Part shown: positions 27,672 through 34,955 of the stretch, piece by piece
How the letters are laid out: each line of letters starts with the position of its first letter
Position numbering within the stretch: position 1 is the stretch's first letter
Assembly (NCBI RefSeq): GCF_002245625.1
Contig: NZ_NOIG01000005.1
Coordinates: 1 to 64,000, forward strand
Length of the DNA: 64,000 nt
Source: Acidovorax kalamii
Lineage (GTDB): Bacteria > Pseudomonadota > Gammaproteobacteria > Burkholderiales > Burkholderiaceae_C
Direction of reading: 5' to 3'
Notes under the pieces: generated by a model
What the model was told of the DNA's origin: nothing
What the model saw: only the letters and a program-made list of their open reading frames with translations
The model's database searches: none
Translations under genes and position numbers: made by a program

Positions 27672-27914
27672 ATGGCCCAGCAACTCATTGTTGGTTTGAT
27701 CGTCGCCGCTGCAGCGCTCTATGTGCTGTGGCGTTATCTGCCCGCCCGCTGGCGGCAAGGGTTGGGCAAGGTCCACCCGGGGCTGGCTCAGGCGCCCGGC
27801 TGTGGCGGGGGCGATGATGGTGAGTGCCGCAGTTGCGGCACCTGCGGGGTGGCGCCCGGGGCAGGTGCCGAAAAGCCGATGGCCATGCCAGCACCGCGCA
27901 GGCCCGTGGTGTAG
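27672..27914 (+). CDS. Small Cys-rich membrane protein linked to feoB (DUF6587-like)
   Basis: An 80-residue protein with one membrane segment (about 5-22, IVGLIVAAAALYVLW) and a cytosolic Cys cluster at Cys44, Cys52, Cys55 and Cys58 (GECRSCGTCG). I associate it with the small FeoB-linked Cys-rich proteins, probably DUF6587. It starts 14 bases after feoB with GAAAGG upstream and ends just before a repeat element. The cluster could bind ferrous iron or a [Fe-S] centre next to the transporter. The function is inference; the gene is clearly part of the feo operon. Confidence 0.82.
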   Translation: MAQQLIVGLIVAAAALYVLWRYLPARWRQGLGKVHPGLAQAPGCGGGDDGECRSCGTCGVAPGAGAEKPMAMPAPRRPVV

Positions 27915-27915
27915 A

Positions 27916-27979
27916 GTTTGCTATATATTTAATAGCTATTCGCGCTTTGTGGGTGCGCGGTAAGGCCTGTTTTTCTTCA
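27916..27979. repeat. Short AT-rich intergenic repeat, copy 4
   Basis: Nearly identical in layout to copy 1: GTTTGCTATATATTTAATAG with pairing GCTAT/ATAGC, a variable patch, GTGGGTGCGCGGTAAGGCCTG and a T-rich end. It lies between the convergent feo operon and the HD-like gene, as copy 1 lies between two convergent genes. Confidence 0.78.
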
Positions 27980-28004
27980 TAAAAGCCCGCGCCTTTGTGG
28001 CCTG

Positions 28005-28685
28005 CTACTGGTACAGCCTGCCTTCGCCCAGCGCGTGCAGCGCCTGCTGCAGATTGGTGCGTGCCTGCGCCTCGTAGCGCTGTGCAAAGTAGCCCGTGCC
28101 GTAGATCTGCGGGCGGTCCAGAAAGCCCTGAAGCACGGCGCTGCGCCCCGCCACATAGCGCGGCCAGCGCACAAAGAAATATTCGCGCCGCACATTGCGC
28201 TCGAACTGGCGGTACACCGCATCGCTTTGGCCGAGGACGGCCAGGTCGATGTCCACCACCCACAATGCATCGCCCGTGAGCGGGCCCGGGGTATGGCGGG
28301 TGTCCATCACATGCTGGTGCACGGCCTCGGCCAATTCCGTGGGTAGCCCCTGGCTCAGGAGAAACTGGCGCGCCCACTCGGCGCTGCGCGCCTCGTTGTG
28401 CCCGCTCCACGGCCAGTAGATGGCGTCGTGGTACCACAGGGCCAAGGCGACGGCATGGGGGTTGTGGAGTGCGCCGGGTTGCTGATCCAGCACCGCCTGC
28501 ATGTGCCGCAGGCAGGCCCGCAGGTGCGTGGTGTCGTGGTAGGCCCGGGGCCAGCGGGCCCAGCTGCGCAGCAGGCGCCGGCCCTCGGCGCGCCAGGCGG
28601 GGGTGTCCCGGCCCAGCGCCTGGCCCAGTGCGTTCCAGTGGGCTCGCAGTTCGGCGCTGTGCGCGGGCTGGCGGCGCCAGGGCAT
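28005..28685 (-). CDS. HD-like hydrolase-fold protein
   Basis: A 226-residue soluble protein of a family that databases often mislabel as an NMDA receptor subunit. His/Asp motifs consistent with an HD-type metal site occur in order: YHDTTHL near residue 50, LWYHDAIYWPWSGHNE near 84, HQHVMDTRH near 122, and VVDIDLAVLG near 145. HD proteins usually hydrolyse phosphoesters such as nucleotides. It lies eight bases from the argF stop on the same strand, so it may be read through from the argD-argF transcript. The substrate is unknown. Confidence 0.75.
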   Translation of the reverse strand: MPWRRQPAHSAELRAHWNALGQALGRDTPAWRAEGRRLLRSWARWPRAYHDTTHLRACLRHMQAVLDQQPGALHNPHAVALALWYHDAIYWPWSGHNEARSAEWARQFLLSQGLPTELAEAVHQHVMDTRHTPGPLTGDALWVVDIDLAVLGQSDAVYRQFERNVRREYFFVRWPRYVAGRSAVLQGFLDRPQIYGTGYFAQRYEAQARTNLQQALHALGEGRLYQ

Positions 28686-28692
28686 GGGGCTG

Positions 28693-29622
28693 TCAGGCCA
28701 GCTTGCCCAGAAGCAGATATTCCATCAGTGCTTTTTGTACGTGCATGCGGTTCTCTGCCTCATCCCACACCACGGACTGCGGCCCGTCGATCACGTCGGC
28801 CTCGACCTCTTCGCCCCGGTGCGCGGGCAGGCAGTGCATGAAGAGGGCGTCGGGCTGGGCTGCGGCCATCATTTCGGTGTCCACGCACCAGTCGGCAAAA
28901 GCCTTCTTGCGCGCTTCGTTCTCGGCTTCGTAGCCCATGCTGGTCCACACGTCGGTGGTGACCAGGTCGGCGCCTCGGCAGGCTTCCATGGGGTTGCTAA
29001 AGAATTGATAGCTGTCGGCGCTGATCCCGTGGGCGCCAGCGGCCAATTTTTCATCAATTTCATAGCCACGGGGTGTGCTCACATGCACCTTGAAGCCCAG
29101 CAGCGATGCTGCCTGCACCCAGGTGTTGGCCATGTTGTTGCCGTCGCCCACCCAGGCCACCGTCTTGCCAGCGATGGAGCCCCGGTGCTCGGTGTAGGTG
29201 AAGATGTCCGCCAGGATCTGGCAGGGGTGGTACTCGTTGGTCAGGCCGTTGATCACCGGCACGCGCGAGTTGGCAGCAAAACGCTCGATCTTGCTTTGCT
29301 CGTAGGTGCGGATCATCACCAGGTCGGTCATGCGGCTGATGACCTTGGCGCTGTCTTCAATCGGCTCGGCGCGGCCCAGCTGGCTGTCACCCGTGGTCAG
29401 GTGCACCACGCTGCCGCCCAGCTGGTACATGCCTGCCTCAAAGCTCACGCGCGTGCGGGTGCTGGCCTTCTCGAAGATCATGGCCAGCGTGCGGTCCACC
29501 AGCGGGTGGTGCTTTTCGTAGGCCTTGAACTTCTTCTTGATGAGCGCGGCGCGCTCGAACAGGTAGGTGTATTCGTCGGCGGTGAGGTCGGTGAACTGCA
29601 GGTAATGTTTCAGCGTCGTCAT
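28693..29622 (-). CDS. argF: Ornithine carbamoyltransferase
   Basis: A 309-residue enzyme that makes citrulline from ornithine and carbamoyl phosphate. Motifs are present: STRTR at 54-58 (carbamoyl phosphate), HPCQ (about 132), and HCLPAHRG near the C-terminus with the catalytic Cys. The ATG at 29622 matches the usual start (MTTLKHYLQFTDLT); an upstream in-frame start at 29643 would overlap argD. It follows argD by 17 bases on the same strand. Unusually, residues about 190-207 are encoded by DNA resembling the intergenic repeat of this window (29002-29054). They fall in the ornithine-domain loop after VSTPRGYE. Confidence 0.97.
   Translation of the reverse strand: MTTLKHYLQFTDLTADEYTYLFERAALIKKKFKAYEKHHPLVDRTLAMIFEKASTRTRVSFEAGMYQLGGSVVHLTTGDSQLGRAEPIEDSAKVISRMTDLVMIRTYEQSKIERFAANSRVPVINGLTNEYHPCQILADIFTYTEHRGSIAGKTVAWVGDGNNMANTWVQAASLLGFKVHVSTPRGYEIDEKLAAGAHGISADSYQFFSNPMEACRGADLVTTDVWTSMGYEAENEARKKAFADWCVDTEMMAAAQPDALFMHCLPAHRGEEVEADVIDGPQSVVWDEAENRMHVQKALMEYLLLGKLA
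29002..29054. repeat. Repeat-like element inside argF
   Basis: Within the argF reading frame this stretch reads GAATTGATAGCTGTCGGCGC, then TGATCCCGTGGGCGCCAGC, then GGCCAATTTTTCAT. It keeps the layout of the intergenic repeat (TGATAGCT, GCGCTTGAT-like core, GGGCGC, GGCC, A/T tail). It is clearly more AT-rich than the rest of argF at its ends. It would encode residues about 190-207. The match is by eye to a degenerate family, so coincidence with a variable loop is possible. Confidence 0.5.
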
Positions 29623-29639
29623 GACAATCTTGCTTTGCT

Positions 29640-30836
29640 TCATTCAGCCAGGATGGCTTTGACCAGCGGGGCCAGCTTGGCGACGATTTCGTCGGCCTCG
29701 GCCGTGGTCAGGATCAGCGGAGGCACCAGGCGGATCACGCTGTCGGCCGTGACCGACAGCAAGAGGCCCGCTTCGGCTGCGCGGCCAATCAGGGCGCCGC
29801 AGGGCTTGTTCAGTTCGATGCCCAGCATCAGGCCCTGGCCCCGGATCTCCTTCACGCCCGGCAGGTTGCCCAGCTCGCGCGTCAGGGCGGCCCGCAGGTG
29901 GTCACCCACCTGGGCCGCATTGTGCAGCAGACCGTCTTCTTCCATGATGCGGATGGTTTCGACCCCGGCGCGCATGGCCAGCGGGTTGCCGCCAAAGGTG
30001 GTGCCATGGTTGCCGGGCTGCAGCACGCTGGCGGCCTTGGGGCCCGCCACCACCGCGCCAATCGGCACGCCCGAGCCCAGGCCCTTGGCCAGGGGCATCA
30101 CGTCGGGCACGATACCCGCCCACTGGTGGGCAAACCACTTGCCGGTGCGGCCCATGCCGCACTGCACTTCATCGATCATCATGAGCCAGCCGCGCTCGTC
30201 GCACAGCTTGCGCAGCTGCTGCAGGTATTCGATGCGCATGGCGTTGATGCCGCCTTCGCCCTGGATGGTTTCGAAGAACACGGCGACCACGTTGGGGTTG
30301 CCTTCGGTCGCCTGCTTGATGGCTTCGATGTCGTTCATCGGGACGCGCACAAAGCCCTCGACCAGCGGGCCAAAGCCGCTGTGGATCTTGGGGTTGCCGG
30401 TGGCCGACATGGTGGCGATGGAGCGGCCGTGGAAGGCCTTTTCATAGACCACGATCTCGGGTTTGGCGATGCCTTTGTCCACGCCGAACTTGCGGGCGAT
30501 CTTCAGGGCCGCCTCGTTGGCCTCCAGGCCCGAGTTGCAGAAGAACACGTTCTGCATGCCCGACAGCTCCACCAGCTTGGCGGCCAGTTGCTCCTGGCCG
30601 GGCACGTGGTAGTAGTTGGAGGTGTGGATCAGCTTGGCGATCTGGTCCTGCAGCGCGGGCACGAACTTGGGGTGGTTGTGGCCCAGCGTGTTCACGGCGA
30701 TGCCGCCCAGGCCGTCCAGGTATTCCTTGCCGTTCACATCCCACACACGGCAGCCCTGGCCACGCTCCAGCGCGATTGGCACGCGGCCGTAGGTGTTCAT
30801 CACGTGGGGCGAAGCGGCTTCGATGAAAGCGGTCAT
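29640..30836 (-). CDS. argD: Acetylornithine aminotransferase
   Basis: A 398-residue class III PLP aminotransferase. It converts N-acetylglutamate semialdehyde to N-acetylornithine in arginine synthesis. Features: the glycine-rich YLDGLGGIAVNTLGHNHP, FFCNSGLEANEAALK, the AFHGRS loop, MMIDEVQCGMGRTG with the Asp that contacts PLP, and the Schiff-base Lys in PLAKGLGSG. It is upstream of argF on the same strand. A possible -10 (TAGAAT, reverse strand 30884-30879) lies 40-45 bases before the ATG. Some homologues also act as succinyldiaminopimelate or ornithine aminotransferases, but the argF context favours arginine synthesis. Confidence 0.93.
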   Translation of the reverse strand: MTAFIEAASPHVMNTYGRVPIALERGQGCRVWDVNGKEYLDGLGGIAVNTLGHNHPKFVPALQDQIAKLIHTSNYYHVPGQEQLAAKLVELSGMQNVFFCNSGLEANEAALKIARKFGVDKGIAKPEIVVYEKAFHGRSIATMSATGNPKIHSGFGPLVEGFVRVPMNDIEAIKQATEGNPNVVAVFFETIQGEGGINAMRIEYLQQLRKLCDERGWLMMIDEVQCGMGRTGKWFAHQWAGIVPDVMPLAKGLGSGVPIGAVVAGPKAASVLQPGNHGTTFGGNPLAMRAGVETIRIMEEDGLLHNAAQVGDHLRAALTRELGNLPGVKEIRGQGLMLGIELNKPCGALIGRAAEAGLLLSVTADSVIRLVPPLILTTAEADEIVAKLAPLVKAILAE

Positions 30837-30991
30837 GCGGGAATCTCCAGACGGTACGGTGGCAAAAAACGAAGCACGATTCTAGGGCGCGCACTGTGAT
30901 CGTCTGTTGACGATTGCGCATTACTGCAATGAAGGCTGTTACCAGGGATTTGCGCCAGATTCCCGGTGCTGGCGATGGATTAGAGGGGCAG

Positions 30992-31012
30992 CTCTTATAT
31001 AAGAGTTAGAAT
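30992..31012 (+). promoter_or_regulatory. Palindrome overlapping a possible promoter before the DUF3579 gene
   Basis: CTCTTATATAAGAG (30992-31005) is a perfect 14-base palindrome, immediately followed by TAGAAT (31007-31012), a plausible -10. No good -35 lies 17 bases upstream, so the promoter may need an activator. The palindrome has the size and AT-centre of GntR-type operators. It is in the argD/DUF3579 divergent region. Confidence 0.5.
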
Positions 31013-31076
31013 ACGCGTTGCGGTGCAGCATGCAGTGATCCTGTGTCTGGCGCGCTCACTACCACTCCAATCCCCG

Positions 31077-31400
31077 ATGGTTTCCCCCTCCTCCAAAGAA
31101 GTCTTCATCCAGGGCATCACCCATGACGGGAAAACCTTTCGGCCCAGCGACTGGGCCGAGCGGCTGGCCGGGGTGATGAGCAGCTTCCGCCCCGGTGGAG
31201 CCCGGCCCGGCAGCCACCTGAGCTACTCGCCCTGGTGCATTCCCACCACGCTCAATGGCGTGAAATGTGTGGTGGTGCATCGCGACCTGCAGGGGCATGA
31301 ACCCATGGCCTGGGATTTCGTGATCAACTTCGCCCGCGACAACAACCTGCAGGTGGCCGAGGCCTGCCTGCTGCCCGACCCGCCCGCCGCCAAGGGCTGA
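31077..31400 (+). CDS. DUF3579 protein
   Basis: A 107-residue soluble protein of DUF3579, a family largely confined to Betaproteobacteria and usually found near argD/argF and rpsT, as here. Conserved-looking segments are IQGITHDGKTFRPSDWAERLAG near the N-terminus, LSYSPWCIPTTLNGVKCVVV in the middle, and MAWDFVINFARDNNLQ. No enzymatic motif is visible. The ATG at 31077 was chosen over an upstream in-frame start because the family begins near here. The function is unknown. Confidence 0.88.
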   Translation: MVSPSSKEVFIQGITHDGKTFRPSDWAERLAGVMSSFRPGGARPGSHLSYSPWCIPTTLNGVKCVVVHRDLQGHEPMAWDFVINFARDNNLQVAEACLLPDPPAAKG

Positions 31401-31405
31401 GGCGC

Positions 31406-32611
31406 TCAGTTTCCTTTGCCTGCACCCAGCCGGGGCGCATCGCCAGCGGGGCTCGCGCGCAGCAGCTGGTCGGCCTGCAGCCGGTTCATCCAGGCTTTTT
31501 CCACAAACGGGTCCGTCACGCCGTAGTGCCCGTGTTTCACGCGCATGAGCAGGTTGGCCGAGGTCATCGCGCCGATGATGCCCTGCACCTCCTGGGCCGT
31601 CACCTCGCGGCCGATCTGCGCCGCATAGGCCTTGAGCGCCTCGCCGGTGAACACGCCCTTCACGTCGCCGCCGATGCTGCAGATGCGTGAGAACACGGCC
31701 TCGGCCAGCGGGCCCATGGCCTCCACCTTTTGCAGTTCCACATCGGCCGCCGCAGCGCCCAAAGACTGCGCGATGGTGGGCAGGTGTTCGTCGGGCAGGG
31801 CGTCCGGCGGCAGGCTGCGCAACACGTTGAGCGCCTTCATCAGCTCCTCAGGCCGGCTGCCCATGCTGCGAAAAGCGGCTTCGGTGACTTCCGCCGAAGG
31901 CAGCATGGCACCCAGCTGGGGGCCGACCTGCGTCAGCACGTAGTCGATGAAATCCCGCCCCAGCACCGGAAATTCGTTGGTCACCGCGCCGTTGAAGGCC
32001 TGGTTGCCCTTGAGCGTGAGTTCCTGCACGCGCGCACGGTGCGAGCCGGTGCCGATGAAGAGGAAGTGCCCCGGCGTGCCCGGGCGGGTGTTGATGGCGT
32101 CGCGCGCCGCCTTCAGCGCATGCAGCAGGTGGTCGCCATCGGCGCTGCCCAGCGCATGCTGCACCTCGTCCACGATGAGCACCACATCGGTCTGGGCCTG
32201 GTCGATCAGCTCCTGGAACGCCTGGGCCAGGCTCACGCCGTCGTCCTTGCCCACATCGGCGAGCTTGAAGCCGAACTTGAAACCCGCTGCGCCCGCTTCG
32301 AGGTTGGTGACTTCCTTGAGCCGTTTGAGGAGGCCTGAGCCAGGCAGCTGCAGCTCCTTGAGCGTCTTGCGGATGGCCTCGTGCACCAGATCGGCCGGGT
32401 TGGCCTGCGGCTGGCTCCACAGGTCCACATAGACCACGATGGCGCCCAGGGCCTCCAGGGCGGGGATGAGGTCGGTGGCCAGGAAGGTGGTCTTGCCCAC
32501 GCGCCGCTGGCCCGACAGGAACAGGCCGGAGCGCAGCGAGGTGTCCAGGAACGAGGGCCTGAGCAGCTGATGGGCCATCTGCTCGGCAAGAGCGGTGCGG
32601 CGGAAGGTCAT
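31406..32611 (-). CDS. AAA/ORC-type ATPase with C-terminal winged helix
   Basis: A 401-residue predicted ATPase. Walker A is SGQRRVGKTTF at about 34-44, Walker B VVLIVDEVQHA at about 142-152, and a sensor-like FLFIGTGSHRARV near 185. The C-terminal third (SICSIGGDVKGVF, then IIGAMTSANLLMRVKHGHYGVTDPF) resembles the winged-helix tail of Orc1/Cdc6-like and STAND ATPases, which suggests DNA or protein binding. It converges with DUF3579 and stands alone upstream of rpsT. Its own upstream region is unusually AT-rich with three TTATTG motifs. I do not recognise a named system; neighbouring genes are housekeeping, so transfer into this site is plausible. Confidence 0.8.
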   Translation of the reverse strand: MTFRRTALAEQMAHQLLRPSFLDTSLRSGLFLSGQRRVGKTTFLATDLIPALEALGAIVVYVDLWSQPQANPADLVHEAIRKTLKELQLPGSGLLKRLKEVTNLEAGAAGFKFGFKLADVGKDDGVSLAQAFQELIDQAQTDVVLIVDEVQHALGSADGDHLLHALKAARDAINTRPGTPGHFLFIGTGSHRARVQELTLKGNQAFNGAVTNEFPVLGRDFIDYVLTQVGPQLGAMLPSAEVTEAAFRSMGSRPEELMKALNVLRSLPPDALPDEHLPTIAQSLGAAAADVELQKVEAMGPLAEAVFSRICSIGGDVKGVFTGEALKAYAAQIGREVTAQEVQGIIGAMTSANLLMRVKHGHYGVTDPFVEKAWMNRLQADQLLRASPAGDAPRLGAGKGN

Positions 32612-32614
32612 GGT

Positions 32615-32658
32615 TTATTGGATTTTATGGGATTCCAATAATTATGCTGATTCAATAA
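32615..32658. promoter_or_regulatory. Three TTATTG-type motifs upstream of the AAA ATPase
   Basis: An AT-rich patch next to the ATPase start contains TTATTGGA (32615-32622), its exact reverse complement TCCAATAA (32634-32641), and TTCAATAA (32651-32658). The last two are 17 bases apart and face the gene. The first two form an inverted repeat with an 11-base spacer. Such a layout suits an autoregulatory operator. The promoter itself is probably in the same patch but its elements are not clear. Confidence 0.5.
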
Positions 32659-32689
32659 TTTAAGGTAAAGCGTGCTGTGCGAGGCCCGG

Positions 32690-32717
32690 AAACGAAAAAA
32701 CCGCCCGAAGGCGGTTT
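32690..32717 (-). terminator. Rho-independent terminator of rpsT
   Basis: Arms AAACCGCC (32698-32705) and GGCGGTTT (32710-32717) with a four-base CGAA loop. Read on the reverse strand the hairpin is followed by a run of T (A-run at 32695-32700), so it ends the leftward rpsT transcript about 90 bases after the stop. Confidence 0.88.
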
Positions 32718-32808
32718 GTTCGTCTTTTTGCTGGCAGCGCACCCGTTACAAACGGCGAACGGCGGGGCCGTCCGGGCTGTTGGCCTGCCGGAGCAGGCGG
32801 TGAGTTTT

Positions 32809-33111
32809 TTAAGCGGCTGCGGGTGCCAGGGCTTTCACCTTGGCAGACAGACGGCTCTTGTCGCGAGCAGCCTTGTTCTTGTGGAAGATGCCCTTGTCGG
32901 CCACGGTGTCCACCACGGCTTGCATCTTGGCGAACAGTTCGGTCGCCTTGGTCTTGTCGCCAGCCAGAACAGCCTTCTCGACGTTCTTGACAGCGGTACG
33001 GTACTTGGAGCGCAGCGAGGTGTTCGCGGCGTTGATCTTGACGTCCTGACGGACGCGCTTACGGCCCGAAGCGAGGCGGGGGTTCTTCTTTTTTGGTTTA
33101 GCGGATGCCAT
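32809..33111 (-). CDS. rpsT: 30S ribosomal protein S20
   Basis: A 100-residue, very basic protein that binds 16S rRNA in the small subunit body. The Lys/Arg-rich start [19 protein letters not shown] is followed by [19 protein letters not shown] and the closing [19 protein letters not shown], all standard for S20. The start at 33111 was chosen from this signature; AAGGAAT precedes it. It is single, divergent from murJ and ended by a strong terminator, as in many Betaproteobacteria. Confidence 0.98.
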   Translation of the reverse strand: MASAKPKKKNPRLASGRKRVRQDVKINAANTSLRSKYRTAVKNVEKAVLAGDKTKATELFAKMQAVVDTVADKGIFHKNKAARDKSRLSAKVKALAPAAA

Positions 33112-33299
33112 GATGAATATTCCTTGGGTCTGTGGATGTTGCCAGCAAAGCCCGCGATTATAGCCCAGAGAGGGATTTTTGCCACTACCTTGCCGGAAGC
33201 CGGTGCGGCGGCGGCGCCAGGGTGCCATGGGGCCGGGCTTGGCCGGGCCACCGGGCGCGCCATCCGGCTGGGGGATCATCCAGGGCTACACTTCTTGCG

Positions 33300-34859
33300 G
33301 TGTCGTTATTCAAAGCCGCCTCCACCGTCTCCCTGCTGACCCTCGCCTCCCGCATCACCGGGCTGGTGCGCGAGTTGCTCATGGCCTCCGTCTTCGGGGT
33401 CAGCGCCATGACGGACGCCTTCAACGTGGCGTTCCGCATTCCCAACCTGTTCCGCCGCGTGCTGGGCGAAGGGGCTTTCAGCCAGGCTTTTGTGCCGGTG
33501 CTGGCCGCCACCCGCGCTCAGGAGGGCGACGACGGTGCCCGGGCACTGATTGACCATGTGGGCACGCTGCTGGCCTGGACGCTGGTGCTGCTGTGCATCG
33601 CCGGGGTGCTGGGCGCGCCGTGGATGGTGTGGGCCATGGCCAGCGGGCTGCAGCCCCAGGGGTTTGATGCCGCCGTCACCATGACGCGCTGGATGTTCCC
33701 CTACATCGGCTTCATGTCGCTGGTCGCGCTGGCCGGGGGCATTCTCAATACCTGGAAGAAGTTTGCGGTGCCCGCCGCGTCGCCGGTGCTGCTCAACATC
33801 GCGCTCATTCTGTCCATCACGCTGGGCGCGCCCTTGTTTGCACGCCATGGCATCGAGCCCATCTATGCCCAGGCGGCCGGGGTGATGCTGGGCGGCCTGC
33901 TGCAACTGGGCATCCAGGTGCCCGCGCTGCTGCGTCTGGGGCTGCTGCCGCGCATCGGTGTGCGCTGGGCGGCCATCCGCACCGCCTGGGCCGACCCCAC
34001 CACCCGCAAGGTGGCGCGCCTGATGCTGCCCGCGTTGCTGGGCGTGAGCGTGGCGCAGATCTCGCTGCTCATCAACACGCAGATTGCCTCGCACCTGGCC
34101 ACGGGCAGCGTGAGCTGGATCACCTATGCCGACCGCCTGATGGAGCTGCCCACCGCCTTGCTGGGCGTGGCGCTGGGCGTGGTGTTGATGCCGCAGCTGG
34201 CCAGCGCCCGCGCCAAGCAGGACGATGAACGCTACTCGGCCATGCTCGACTGGGGGCTGCGCCTGGTCGTGCTGCTGTCGGTGCCCTGCATGGTGGCCTT
34301 GCTGGTGTTCTCCGAGCCGCTGGTGGCGGTGCTGTACCACTACGGCGCGTTCGGCGACGAAGACGTGCGCAAGACCACGCTGGCGCTCACGGGCTATGGT
34401 GCGGGCTTGGTGGGCATCGTGGCCATCAAGGTGCTGGCGCCGGGTTTTTATGCCAAGCACGACATGCGCACGCCCATGCTGATTGCCGTGGCGGTGCTGG
34501 TGCTCACGCAGCTGATGAACCTTGTGCTCGTGCCCTACCTGCAGCATGCGGCCTTGACGCTGACCATCGGCATCGGAGCGCTCATCAACGCCACCTGGCT
34601 GCTGGTGGGGCTGCTGCGGCGCGGCAGCTACAAGCCCCTGCCGGGCTGGGGCAGGTTTGCCCTGCAGGTGATTGCCGCGAGCGCCCTGCTGGCCGTGCTG
34701 CTGGTGTGGGGCGCGCAGTATTTCGACTGGGTGGAGATGCGCGGCAAATCCTGGCAGCGCATCGGCCTGCTGGCCGCGCTGATGGTGGCGGCTGCCGTGC
34801 TGTACTTTGGTGCGCTGTGGGCGGCGGGCCTCAAGCTGCGCCAGATGCTGCGGCGCTGA
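33300..34859 (+). CDS. murJ: Lipid II flippase MurJ
   Basis: A 519-residue polytopic protein of the MOP superfamily, close to E. coli MurJ (511). About 14 membrane segments are visible. The N-terminus SLFKAASTVSLLTLASRITG and FRIPNLFRRVLGEGAFSQAF are signatures of MurJ, including Arg residues lining the cavity. It moves lipid II across the inner membrane for peptidoglycan synthesis. A GTG at 33300 was chosen since the conserved N-terminus begins there; upstream in-frame sequence has no homology look. The Shine-Dalgarno is weak. It is divergent from rpsT and followed by the SirB1 gene. Confidence 0.96.
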   Translation: MSLFKAASTVSLLTLASRITGLVRELLMASVFGVSAMTDAFNVAFRIPNLFRRVLGEGAFSQAFVPVLAATRAQEGDDGARALIDHVGTLLAWTLVLLCIAGVLGAPWMVWAMASGLQPQGFDAAVTMTRWMFPYIGFMSLVALAGGILNTWKKFAVPAASPVLLNIALILSITLGAPLFARHGIEPIYAQAAGVMLGGLLQLGIQVPALLRLGLLPRIGVRWAAIRTAWADPTTRKVARLMLPALLGVSVAQISLLINTQIASHLATGSVSWITYADRLMELPTALLGVALGVVLMPQLASARAKQDDERYSAMLDWGLRLVVLLSVPCMVALLVFSEPLVAVLYHYGAFGDEDVRKTTLALTGYGAGLVGIVAIKVLAPGFYAKHDMRTPMLIAVAVLVLTQLMNLVLVPYLQHAALTLTIGIGALINATWLLVGLLRRGSYKPLPGWGRFALQVIAASALLAVLLVWGAQYFDWVEMRGKSWQRIGLLAALMVAAAVLYFGALWAAGLKLRQMLRR

Positions 34860-34955
34860 AACACCATGGCATGTCCCTCCGAAGGCCACAAATGCCCTGT
34901 CAAGACGGGTTTTCTGTCGATTGACGCTGACCGGCGTGACGCTTAAAAATTCACC

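Noticed and set aside
28005..28685. An NMDA receptor subunit-like label for the protein
   Set aside because: The label is a known database artefact; no membrane segments or receptor domains are visible, and His/Asp motifs point to a hydrolase-like fold.
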